A model generated the notes under the pieces. It was not told the origin of the DNA. It did no database searches and saw only the letters and a program-made list of their open reading frames with translations. Below are positions 54,689-64,000 of a stretch of 64,000 nt of DNA, piece by piece. A program made the position numbers and the translations under genes. Position 1 is the first letter of the stretch; each line of letters starts with the position of its first letter. The stretch is from Ectobius pallidus (lineage: Eukaryota > Arthropoda > Insecta > Blattodea > Ectobiidae): positions 44,817,502-44,881,501 of the forward strand of contig CAXKWD010000008.1 of NCBI GenBank assembly GCA_964059195.1, written 5' to 3'.

Positions 54689-54690
<2 letters not shown>

Positions 54691-54875
54691 TCAGATAAAC
54701 TGATATAACAAAGTGCCAGTATGTTTTTGTTGAATCAATTATAATTGCAATTATGATATGCAGAAAATAAGTTTTTCTAATCAGGTTAAAATTGACCAGT
54801 GTCAGCAGAACTACAGATTTGTGATACCTTGACAATCGCGCACTCACATAAAAATAAAAAAAATCCATGTCAAAT

Positions 54876-54955
54876 AGGCCGGCTCTGGGATTTGATCCGG
54901 GGACCTCCAGAATACGAGTCCAAGGCGTTACCATTTAGCCATCTCAGTCAGTTTG
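54876..54955 (-). repeat. tRNA-derived SINE head
   Basis: Minus strand: tgagatggctaaatggtaac (A box) and ccggatcaaatccc (B box) separated by ggactcgtattctggaggtc, then SINE body ending toward 54780. No intact tRNA cloverleaf. Confidence 0.65.
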
Positions 54956-55034
54956 ACGGTGTCATTTGATGAGCAATTGAAGGAATAGTGTTAACTGTCA
55001 AATTATACCAGTAGACAAAAATTAAAAAACATGT

Positions 55035-55510
55035 GGTCTTTAATTAGTCGTTACTCTGGTACCGGTCAACCAATTAGGTCCAACATTAATAGGCTTCTTG
55101 CTATGGACGTTATAAATGTGTAAGTTTCATGAAAATCCGATAAAGCATATTTGAGGTATGGGGCCTTTTGTTATATAATAACATAAAAATGCACTAAATT
55201 GGATATTATTCCAGTACCGGACAACCGATTTGGACCTATATCAACAAACTTCTTTCCATGGACATTATAAATGTGTATACCAAGTTTCATGGAAATCCGA
55301 TAAAGCGTATTTGAGTTATGGCGCTTTTAAATAAAAACATTAAATTGGGTTTGATGCCGGTACCGGTGAACCGGTTTGATTAAATAACAACAGAATTCTT
55401 TCCAAAGACATTATAAATGCGTATACCAAGTTTCATGAAAATCCGATAAAGCGTATTTGAGTTATGCGCGTTCAGACACACGGACAGACAGACAGACATT
55501 TTTCATCCCC
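55035..55510. repeat. Tandem degenerate repeat, three units
   Basis: Three units, each with ggtaccgg(t/a)caac, a gacgttataaatg-like block, and aagtttcatgaaaatccgat followed by aaagcgtatttgagttatg. Spacing about 130-165 bp. The array ends in acagacagacagac then a C-rich run, a pattern common in arthropod repeats. Confidence 0.8.
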
Positions 55511-55784
55511 CACACACAATCTCATAAAGTACCATACTGGCACTTAATAATTATAATGAGCAACAGCCTGCATTGTATAATGTTTGTCTTGCTGATTACT
55601 GACAAGCAGGTTTGGGTTCGATACCCAATATCTCATGAATTTTTCTGAAATCAGTAATCAGCCTCGAAAAATAACAAATCAAGAAGAAACAGAATACAAG
55701 AAACTATTGGAGGCAGCAAATTGACCACATGCCCCAAATCCTGTCATTTATGTATGAACTCATCAGACAGAGATAGATAACATA

Positions 55785-56050
55785 TTGATTGTCTCCATAC
55801 CATTGTGAACCAAACGCTATCGAATTGATCCGGATTTAGGTAAAAGGGCATATTACTGGACAACACAACATCAACTTTAAGGCAATGGAAATGGAACCAT
55901 TGATAGAAAATGCTTTTGCGTCTGTTACCAAAGATCAGTGGTAAAATTACTGTAAACTTACTGAAGGCATAGAGAACAATATGTGGAAAGCAGAGTAGCT
56001 GCAGGATGACAATGAACCTCTGAAAGTTAGGTGAACCAGCCTGTCACTCA
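55785..56050 (+). pseudogene. IS630-type transposase, C-terminal fragment
   Basis: Degraded end of a transposase of the same group as those at 39.6 and 42.3 kb. The proposed reading, after frame adjustment, is LPPYHCEPNAIEL (third catalytic residue box), then GQHNINFKAMEMEPLIENAF, ASVTKDQWxNYCKLTEGIE and NNMWKAE. Upstream text (55680-55780) is not transposase; part resembles the SINE-like sequence at 40421. First and second aspartates are missing. Confidence 0.68.
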
Positions 56051-57289
56051 ATGTGATGTAGCCTAACAGAATTCCAACAATAACATCACTGATAATAATG
56101 ATGATAATGATGATGATATTAATCATAATATCATATGGTTGTGTGAAAGAAGTGCAATATTACAACTCAAAAATTAACTGAACAGAAAGAAAGTTGCAGC
56201 TAACTGGACAATCCTATGTCGTTTATTGCATGAGGAAAGTTTGAAACTTGAGTCACTTGAGAAATGATTTATGACAAGTCATTGACTTGTCACATTGACA
56301 AGTCAGTCACTTGAGAAAGAAACTGAGGATTCAAGGAAGTTTTGTTTAGGGGAATTTTGAATGACTATTCCACTCATACACCACGTGTTTGATATTGACC
56401 AATAACATTTAGCAATTCCTCGGATATAGACCAGTCACGATCATTTATCTTTTAAAATGTTCGCTATTAAAATGTGGATGTGATTTTATCAGATACTGGA
56501 CACGTAAGGCATGAACGAGCAGAGATTAATATGTCACATGCTGCCATTAAGCAGTACTAAACACATTATTTTATACAACATAACTTGTTTGGAAATTGAA
56601 ATAATATTAATGTCCTGTGATTAAAAACACAATTTTGATTTGGTGCAAGCCAGTTCATGTGCTTTTATAGCATTTTGATGTAAGCAACTACAATGATGCC
56701 CTCCATCTTTTGATGCGCACTATTGGTAGCATTAGGAACTACTCGGATCGATTCATTGGATCAGTCATCTAGTATGCAGTGATCTTATGGCTGACAGAAT
56801 ATTGACAACAAAGTAAGAATGTAATTATTATTTACAAAATCAATTACAGTTCATTCGTAGAATAGTATTACTAAATACTACTTGAGATTACAAGTTTCAT
56901 CAGATAAATTTCCTCAAAGTTCATTCTCACAAATATATCAATAAACTTGTAATCTCTCGGGGGATTACCTATGATAAAAAAAATTAATTTTTACTTTTCT
57001 TGACAATTCTGTCTTTGGAAGTTTTAATATAGACTTATAGAAGGAAATTTAGCCATTGACGTTTTCCAGTGCAAAATCGAAAATACCTTTTATTTGACCA
57101 TACTATAACACGCTTATTATGTGTAATGTAATGGTATCATAATGGCACTCATTTTGACACTGTTTTTTATTTCGACTTCGGTATGTTATCAGTTATCAAA
57201 CACGGAATGATCTTGAGACCTTGAGAGTAACAGCTGAAATCTATGTAATAAATATCCTGTATTTAAAATAAAATCAATTTTGTTCATTT
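56051..57289. other. No recognisable gene
   Basis: About 1.24 kb of AT-rich DNA. Contains a degenerate (AAT/GAT)n run near 56085-56130 and a duplicated acttgtcacattgacaagtca-type stretch near 56275-56310. Nothing else supported. Confidence 0.5.
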
Positions 57290-57660
57290 TAATTATCAGA
57301 AATGAAGTTTATCAATGATCCTCTTATAAGCCACATTGTCCAACAAATCTGTTTTATTCTTTGCAGAACACTGGTTAACAAATGAAACTTTACAAAATAA
57401 CCTACTTCTGCAGAACTACTTATATCCATGGTGGGGGCTGTATTTTTGTGAAAAGAAAAAACAGAAACTAAGGACAATAATGTTAAATCTAAAGAACTTT
57501 CGGCTGTTGAACTATCAGATTATGGCATTAATATTTTTTGCCTATATAGGTCCCCTGAAGTAAATTTTTACGATTTTCCTAAATAAACTGGAATTTTTGC
57601 TCAGTAAGTTAAAAAAATAATAATAAGAATGTGATGATTTGTGAAGATTTTAACAATTGA
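57290..57660 (+). pseudogene. LINE endonuclease fragment
   Basis: Part of an APE-type endonuclease from a CR1/Jockey-like LINE. EHWLTNETLQNNL (near 57365-57400) is the glutamate box; after frame shifts ELSDYGINIFCLYRSPEVNF (near 57505-57570) and CEDFNN (near 57640; the usual CGDFN with G changed to E) follow. Flanking domains are missing and at least two frame breaks occur. Assigned by motif order. Confidence 0.65.
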
Positions 57661-58957
57661 CTTGTAACTTGTCAATTTTTGACTTGTGACTTAGATTTGT
57701 GACTTCAATAAGGACACAAAACAAAAATTCATTCATTAACAATAATTTGTTAACATAATTAAACCTTTAATCTGAAAAGAACAGTCTCTTCCCCAACGTG
57801 AATACAAGTCATTGTTCCACTACGCTACAGTATTTTTCATATGAGAAGCCTTTTCCTTCACCGCCAATCACGTGTACGGGCTAAAGCACTGCTGCTTGCA
57901 GTAAGAGTCTTCCCTCCGTCTCGCCGTCTCTGATTGGACCGCATATCTAAGCAGGAGAAGGAAGAAAGGGCTTATCATCTGCAAAACACTGTAGACCAAA
58001 CTATAATCAGGAAAGACAAAAACCATAAATCATTAATATGGTCTTGCTTTAGTAATTAATCTCCCAGACAGTGTCAAACCATTCACATGCAGGACCAAAA
58101 AATTAATTAGATTATATAACGATATTAATAAGGAACAGGGTTCAGGTTGTGCTTTCCCTGCAGCAGTCAGTTGAGAATAGGGATCCAACAAGATAAGTGC
58201 CTTGGGTGGAAAATGCCTGCATACCAGGGATATGCTGTGTGAGTAAATCATGAAAAATTATAAGTAACGCATACCTTTGGGTGCAATCTCTCTTTCTAAA
58301 TTAAAAATTGTTTGTTTCCAATTTGATTATTTGACTATTGATTTGACTATTCTATTTGATTAATATAATCAATGATAACATATTTCCCAACTTGTAATCA
58401 TTTTGCCTTACCTTTTTGGATTTCAGTAATTCAGATGTAAATAGCATTTATGCTCTGATAAGTGGGTTAGTGGTGTGTTTTTATGGACATTAAATGTAGA
58501 CCATGATTTGATGTATTCTTATAACCCTTCTTGCTAGTTTTCTTGTAATACTGGGTGTTTCTAAACTTTTGCATTCCATTACATTTAATATTATCAGAAA
58601 TTTAAATTTAAGAGTATTGATATTTTTGAGAAGATAGTAATAGCTATTAGGTACAGTTGGTCAAATAAAAAACGTCGGGTGGTATTTGATAAAGTATCAC
58701 GAACGAGCATATACGCATGTACAGGAAGACTTAAGGTCAGGTTCACACCTGCCTCTTGTCTATCCATGTATTTTCTTGATTATTTAGTCAGTTTTGTTCC
58801 AAAACGAACATATATAGAAGGCTGTTGCTACATGCTCACATCCGCCACATTCTTGGTTGCAAAATCTTATAATTTTTTTTTAAATTGAATATATATAATA
58901 TAGTACAACCCCAAAGAGCAAAGGTCATTGGAGGGGTGACATAAATACATTGGTTCT
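57661..58957. other. No recognisable gene
   Basis: About 1.3 kb of AT-rich sequence with no coding or repeat structure I can name. Ends at the 15-base sequence aaaacatactacaat (58958-58972), which recurs after the BEL LTR at 62708. Confidence 0.5.
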
Positions 58958-58999
58958 AAAACATACTACAATGGCGTCTTCATCTGCCACCCTATTCTC

Positions 59000-60483
59000 A
59001 GCGTACTACACTCACGGGAATAATCTCATCCCAAGTGAGTACTCATATAGTGGTACCAATTTCAATCCATTCCAATGCGACTTCTTGGTGTTATGATGCA
59101 GATGCCATCGTCGTACCAGAAATCATTACCACAAAACTACCTAGTAAACCAATTGATACTCGCACATGGGACGTTCCACCCAATCTTACCCTCGCCGACC
59201 CACATTTCCACACTCCCAAATATGTTGATCTCTTACTTGGAGTGGAAATCTGTTCCCAAATTGTCTGTCCAGGGCAAATTACTGCCCCGCAATTACCTGT
59301 CATGCAAAATTCGCACCTAGGTTGGTATGTTTCTGGAAAATTGCCTCCAGCTGATCCTAGTGAACAATCTCGATCTTCAAGACGATTCCATTCAGGTCGT
59401 AAGTCATCGACCACTCCCAACAACATTCCTTCCACGCATGTGACTTCGTCACATTACTCTGCCTTTCAAACTCGATCTTCAAGACGATTCCATTCAGGTC
59501 GTAAGTCATCGACCACTCCCAACAACATTCCTTCCACGCATGTGACTTCGTCACATTACTCTGCTTTTCTAACTTCGGACCAGGCTGTTAGCGATCAGTT
59601 AACTAAGTTCTGGGAGTTAGAAAAAATTTCCAATGAAGCCCCCTTTCCCAATGAATCATTCTGCGAGCAACATTTCGTAGAAAACACCACAAGGGATTCT
59701 GACGGTAGATACATTGTTAAACTGCCGTTCATTGCTGAACCAGAAACTCTTGGTAGTACTAAACTACAAGCTAATAAGAGACTCTTATCCTTAGAAAGGC
59801 GTCTAGCTGGCAATCAATCTCTCTCTACTGAATATGTTAATTTCATGGCGGAGTACGAACGCCTAGACCACATGGAGCCAGCGGACCCTATTATTCACTC
59901 TTCCTTCGACTACTTTATTCCACATCATCCAGTCTTGAAACCTTCAAGCACTACCACGAAACTTCGCGTGGTGTTTGACGCTTCAGCGAAGTCGTCAAAC
60001 GGCAAATCCCTTAATGACATACTTGCCGTAGGTCCTACAGTTCAACCCGACTTGTTCTCTATCTTGTTGCATTTCCGCCTAAACCCCATTGCATTTACGG
60101 CGGACATCGCTAAAATGTATCGTCAAGTTATGATACATTCTGACCATCAGCCATTCCAGCAAATCTTGTGGAGAAGCTCGCCTACTGACCCAATCAAAGT
60201 TTTTAACCTGAAAACTGTCACGTACGGTACTGCTTCTGTTTATCCATTCCCAGACCAAGATGGCATTCTAGGTGAACGCCTTGAACGGTCTGAACTGCCA
60301 TTTGATCCTGGCGGATACTCTTTATGTTCTCACTGGAACACGCAACAACACTTTGTACCATTATTGATCAGATTCACCCAGGTCCAGATGGCTTGGTGCG
60401 AGTCGTAACAGTTCGGACTCCCACCGGTCTGTACAAACGCCCCATTGTCAAACTAGCTCCATTGCCTATTGAAGACGAATAAA
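59000..60483 (+). pseudogene. BEL/Pao pol remnant: protease, RT start and integrase C-terminus
   Basis: Open from before 59035 for more than 450 codons. Order: DUF1758-type protease end (STHIVVPISIHSN, YVDLLLGVEICSQI, LGWYVSGKLP), a linker with a 102-bp in-frame tandem duplication (RSSRRFHSGRKSS twice, 59370 and 59472), DQLTKFWELEKI, PHHPVLKPSSTTTKLRVVFD and the RT start (FTADIAKMYRQVMIH, with the motif A D). At TYGTAS the frame is joined to integrase C-terminal sequence: LGERLERSELPF in frame, then after a shift near 60380 VRVVTVRTPTGLYKRP and LAPLPIEDE, stop 60481-60483. A large internal deletion therefore removed the rest of RT, RNase H and most of integrase. The 5' end is cut near 59000. 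Confidence 0.88.
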
Positions 60484-61005
60484 CTCATTCAAGCTTCAGT
60501 ATCGATGTACTTACAATTTTCAAGAACTAACTTTCAATTAATTCATACATTCAACAGTTTTATACATTGCTTCATTCCCATATATTATGGGTGATTTCTG
60601 GAGCCCCAGGGTTGCGATTCCAGCATCTCCTCGGCAGTTGTTTTGACCTCTCGCTCTTTACTGACAAAGTTTATTGAATACTTAATCAAAGGAGCGTCTA
60701 AATTTGATCTAAATCCGTTCTCGGACGAACCTTTGTGAAAATTTATCACCCCTTTCATTATAATCGACGGAACTTGGCAGGCAACCCCTCAGGTCGACCT
60801 GACCTTATCGCGACGCCACGAGCGTCATTGAACATGTCCCCCAGGGCACTAAGCCTGTTGATGTCTTGGGTTAAGTCACTCGTGAATACTTGGTATGTTC
60901 ACCAGTGTCTATTTCTACTACTATTTTCCATTTTTCATTATTTCTCATATTGTCATGTGCATTAAATGGATTGAACGCACCGCGTTTCAATCCAGCAGGC
61001 GAGTA
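60484..61005 (+). other. Region between BEL pol and 3' LTR
   Basis: About 520 bases of BEL 3' untranslated sequence. gcaggcgag just before 61006 could be a polypurine tract, weakly. Confidence 0.5.
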
Positions 61006-62694
61006 TGTTGAAACATAAGCATATAGCCAAGAATTTAAGGTTAAGGTTTCAAGGTAATGCAGATATTTTCTACTTAATATAATTCACATTTGCCATTACC
61101 TGTGCTAACGTAATTAATAAATTTTCATGTAATTTTGTTTGCCTTAGTGAGTATAAGGAATTATTTCGTGTAACATTGAATACTTTCATGCTTAAGAGAG
61201 CGGCCGTATTTGTTTACAAGCATCGTTCATCAAATGCTCACTAGAGGCGCTGTGATCGATTCAGCATCACAAACATAACACAAATTAAGCTGAAACCAGC
61301 TCATCGCTTGAAATCTAGCGAATTATGAATTTCGATACATTGTGTGATCAGAATTTATAAACTTCTTACGGATTCATAAATAAGGTGATCAAAGGTCATG
61401 CAGTAAATGAATGCAACATTTTCCATACGTTAAATCAATAGTTTTCCGTAAGGACGCCTCAGCATAAAGCATGTCAAATATCTCTGAAGCCACTCATTGG
61501 AAAACGGAATCTCGTGTGTTACTACAACACCTGTTCTTAACCTCAATTATTCATACATCATTTCAGTACATAGACTGTTTTACCAAACAATTAAAGGAAA
61601 GGTCTTTGTCTTTAATTAGGGACTTCAACTAATGAATTTTATGGTAATTCTGATAATGACGTAATGAATTAACCTTATTGATGAAACCTAACTCAGGGCG
61701 GCAAATCTCATCGAATCAGAATTAAGATGACATAATTTGTTTATGTTATAACAATTGCGCAACCAACGTGTATAAAAATCGCCCGGGGGCAAGCCGCCCC
61801 ACTAGTCGTCAAAAATTCATCTCTAGAAGTGCACGTAACTTCTTGCCGCTTTTGAGCGGCAAGAGAACAAAGAACCTCAAGTAACGGGTGAAACATAACT
61901 TTCGTACAATCTTCGCAGTAACCTCAAATCATGTAGGTTTGTTCATCACAACACAGCCACACCACTGCGAGCTGTGAGTTCACTATTACATCGCCCACAT
62001 GCGGTATGCAATCTTCAACATTCAAATTCATGCGGTACGCAATCTTCAACATTCAAATTCAATAAGCGCATTCTTAACACACTTCTCCAGTGCAGTTGTT
62101 CAAGTGCATCAAGTCAGTACCACTCAACAAGTGCAAACAACTATGTACAAACATAACCTCATTCTCTCAACCTAACATTCCACGCTGTAATGTAACAGCA
62201 AGTACTCACTGCAATTAATATTCACTATTCTAAACATCTTAAATGCTGAAATCATTCACTGCAAGGTAAAGACCATTTATTGCAACGCATTTTTCACTTG
62301 TCAACCTTCAACTTCAGAAGAACGTCAACCTTCAACCTCAGAAGAACATCAACTCAACAATGCAAGAAATAAATCTCAAGATATAGTATGGACGGTGTTC
62401 AAGTGACTGTGTTTCATAATTTTTTTTTCTATGTAATTCTCAGCAAGTAACAGTGAATTTTCTTTTTCTTTTTCATAAGCTTATATATATACATATATAA
62501 TTCAAGGATTTTAATTAATGATTCAATAGTGCATATAGTCTACTAACAAATAATCAGCTCCAGTGTTTGTTAATAAATAAAACTAACCTCAAAATTTTAT
62601 TGAAATTTTATTTTTTGGTATTCTAATGTAGGGGCAAAATTTAGTTTTCTACCTTCCCTTATACAGTCCATCCTACCAGAACCTTAACCCTACA
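61006..62694 (+). repeat. BEL/Pao 3' LTR
   Basis: Starts TGTTGAAACATAAG, ends ACCCTACA, 1.69 kb. Promoter: TATA-like gtataaaaa near 61770. Poly-A signal aataaa near 62574. A 29-bp direct repeat, catgcggtatgcaatcttca and catgcggtacgcaatcttca, lies at about 61998 and 62029. No 5' LTR is present in the window. Ends defined by TG...CA and position, so moderate confidence. Confidence 0.65.
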
Positions 62695-63480
62695 GTCTTA
62701 CAATTATAAAACATACTACAATTATCTTATGGCTAAAACAAATTCACTAGTGACAATACTACAAAATACAAACAAAACAAGAAAATTTTGAAATATACTA
62801 ACCAATTTAAATATGCATTTTTTTGTATGATTTCCGGAAATATATTATAACTATCCTACTGACTGAAGTACACATCTAAAAAATATGATAATGCTTTTGG
62901 TTTAAAATTACTAATGGAACTGGACACACTTTCAGGTAACATGATTTACAATTTTATAGCATGAGGTAATATTCCATTTAGGCCATACGTAGTGGATTCA
63001 CTATGAGTTACAAAAAGATGACTGACTTGTCTTGTGTTATGGAGATGAACATCTTTTGGTGTAATCAAGGTGGTGTTAGATTTAATAAGTTTATAATTGA
63101 TAGAATGTAAGTGACTAACTATTGCTGCATTTGTAGAGACAGAAAGTGGCTTGATTCCAGAAATTTTGAATATATCACTAGTATGGGTTCTAAAGGGAAT
63201 ATTAAACATAATTTTAATCGCTCTATTTTGAATTACTTCTAGCTCATGAAATAGGCTTTTTCTACAATTCCCCCATATGATGTTCATATAAGTAAGATGA
63301 CTATGGATTAAAGAAAAATATACCATTTTAAGAAGTTGACTGGACAGTCCTGAAAGACGTAATCTGTTTATAATACCGACGACTGGGAGAATTTTCTTCT
63401 TAATTTTGTTAATTTGATATTCCCAAGAAAGGATACTGTCAATATTTAGTCCTAAAAAGAAATAAATTCAATTCTCTCCA
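62695..63480 (-). pseudogene. CR1/Jockey-like LINE RT, C-terminal part
   Basis: Read leftward: after a frame break near 63455, FLGLNIDSILSWEYQI (the FLG motif), LSGLSSQLLKMVYFSLIHSH, MNIIWGNCRK, LEVIQNRAIKIMF, HLHNTRQVSHLFVTHSE and YGLNGILPHAIKL with the stop at 62946. 3' UTR follows to about 62695, where it meets the BEL LTR. The open frame is about 165 codons. The catalytic YADD and upstream are missing. Confidence 0.85.
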
Positions 63481-64000
63481 TTGTCTTATTATTTATGTTT
63501 AAGTTTATATTGGTTTGAAGTCTGTGCGATCAATTCGAGAGAAATATGTTTAATCTAGGGGCATTTTTTTAAAGATTTTATTGTATAATACCGGTACTTG
63601 TAGGACAAAATCAATAACTTTGGCTTAATCGTATTTTCAAGCTTGGATATTACAATCTCATCAGAATTATGTAGGCTATTCTCATCTGTTCGCAATAGCA
63701 TAATGGTCAAGACATCAGAATTGAATGTGTGGGGTCAGGGTTCGATCCTTAGTTTATTTTAGTTTATTTTTTCAAACGCGGCATTGACTGGAATAACATA
63801 ATAATTACTTCTAATGAATTATCATTGTTGGTGTCGAATTTTGGACACACACAAAAGAAAGCAAGAAAGAAAGTATGATTTTACAACAAATGCGTATCTG
63901 TGGCATAAATTAATAAGAAATGTACCCGGTTCCTAATGGTTTGAAGATGGCCAGAGAATTGAGCAGTAGCTTTCATGGATACAGCAGTATGAAAGGGATT
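63481..64000 (+). repeat. AT-rich flank with a tRNA-derived SINE head at 63681-63755
   Basis: The plus strand has tagcataatggtcaagaca (A-box-like) and cagggttcgatcctta (clear B box) at tRNA spacing, followed by a repeated tttagttta tail. The rest is AT-rich without genes, apart from a short gaaa-type run near 63850-63870. Confidence 0.6.

Larger units (their letters stand above)
46769..54690 (+). mobile_element. RTE-type LINE split by three insertions
   Basis: Conserved 5' UTR text at 46769-46926 and 47836-48202, endonuclease start at 49060-49237, endonuclease continuation at 51806-52300, RT at 52520-54420, and a 3' end followed by (AAT)n at 54651-54688. Interruptions: about 46927-47835 (no ends defined), 48203-49014 (TIR element), and 49238-51805 (composite). 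Without them about 3.6 kb, the normal RTE size. Preceded by another (AAT)n run (46747-46768). Confidence 0.78.

Noticed and set aside
1..62694. BEL gag at the left and BEL pol at the right as halves of one element
   Set aside because: They are on opposite strands with 57 kb of unrelated insertions between, and I found no shared LTR sequence.

Overview
Eukaryotic genomic DNA, almost certainly from an insect with a large, transposon-rich genome. The mix of BEL/Pao and Copia LTR elements, RTE, CR1/Jockey-like and RNase H-bearing LINEs, mariner, IS630-type, hAT-type and Harbinger relics, and tRNA-headed SINEs resembles cockroaches, termites or their relatives; that placement is inference. No prokaryotic gene organisation, rRNA, true tRNA or CRISPR array was seen.

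The only host-gene signal I can support is two small exons on the minus strand, 45531-45653 and 16104-16197. Each has canonical AG/GT splice sites, both are open, and they join in phase 0. If they belong to one gene, which I could not identify, the 29 kb between them is one intron and most of the window is intronic or flanking DNA filled by mobile elements.

Layout. 1-3.06 kb: 5' part of a BEL/Pao retrotransposon (minus), gag running off the left edge. 3.1-9.1 kb: dead mariner and LINE pieces. 9.2-9.75 kb: a small MITE and a perfect 50-bp-arm palindrome. 11.33-13.79 kb: a 5'-truncated LINE (RT, RNase H) with a 13-bp target duplication. 13.83-15.15 kb: a complete-length but dead mariner. 17.2-18.1 kb: a promoter-like stretch with a minisatellite. 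19.0-22.6 kb: a Harbinger fragment beside a palindrome cluster, and inverted-repeat elements sharing a recurrent motif. 23.04-32.45 kb: a rearranged Copia element whose unusually long LTRs carry a THAP DNA-binding domain with its own intron; three LTR copies are present, two in the element and one inverted, and they contain hAT-like and other nested insertions. 33.44-43.74 kb: one LINE flanked by an 11-bp target duplication and interrupted by a solo LTR, a damaged IS630-type transposon and a second IS630-type transposon whose 449-residue transposase is intact. 43.8-45.0 kb: LINE ORF1 with a 2A-like motif. 45.96-46.72 kb: two mariner pieces tail to tail. 46.77-54.69 kb: an RTE element split by three insertions, one of them a 2.57-kb composite with 155-bp tandem repeats. 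55-58 kb: repeat and transposase/endonuclease relics. 59.0-62.7 kb: BEL/Pao pol remnant with a 102-bp in-frame duplication and a 1.69-kb LTR. 62.7-63.8 kb: LINE fragment and SINE head.

The most unusual observation is the THAP domain inside the Copia LTR, placed just downstream of a TATA box, so an LTR-driven transcript would carry it. Next are the intact transposase with 81 residues between its second and third catalytic residues, and the two phase-compatible host exons. All calls rest on reading the sequence; no database search was possible.
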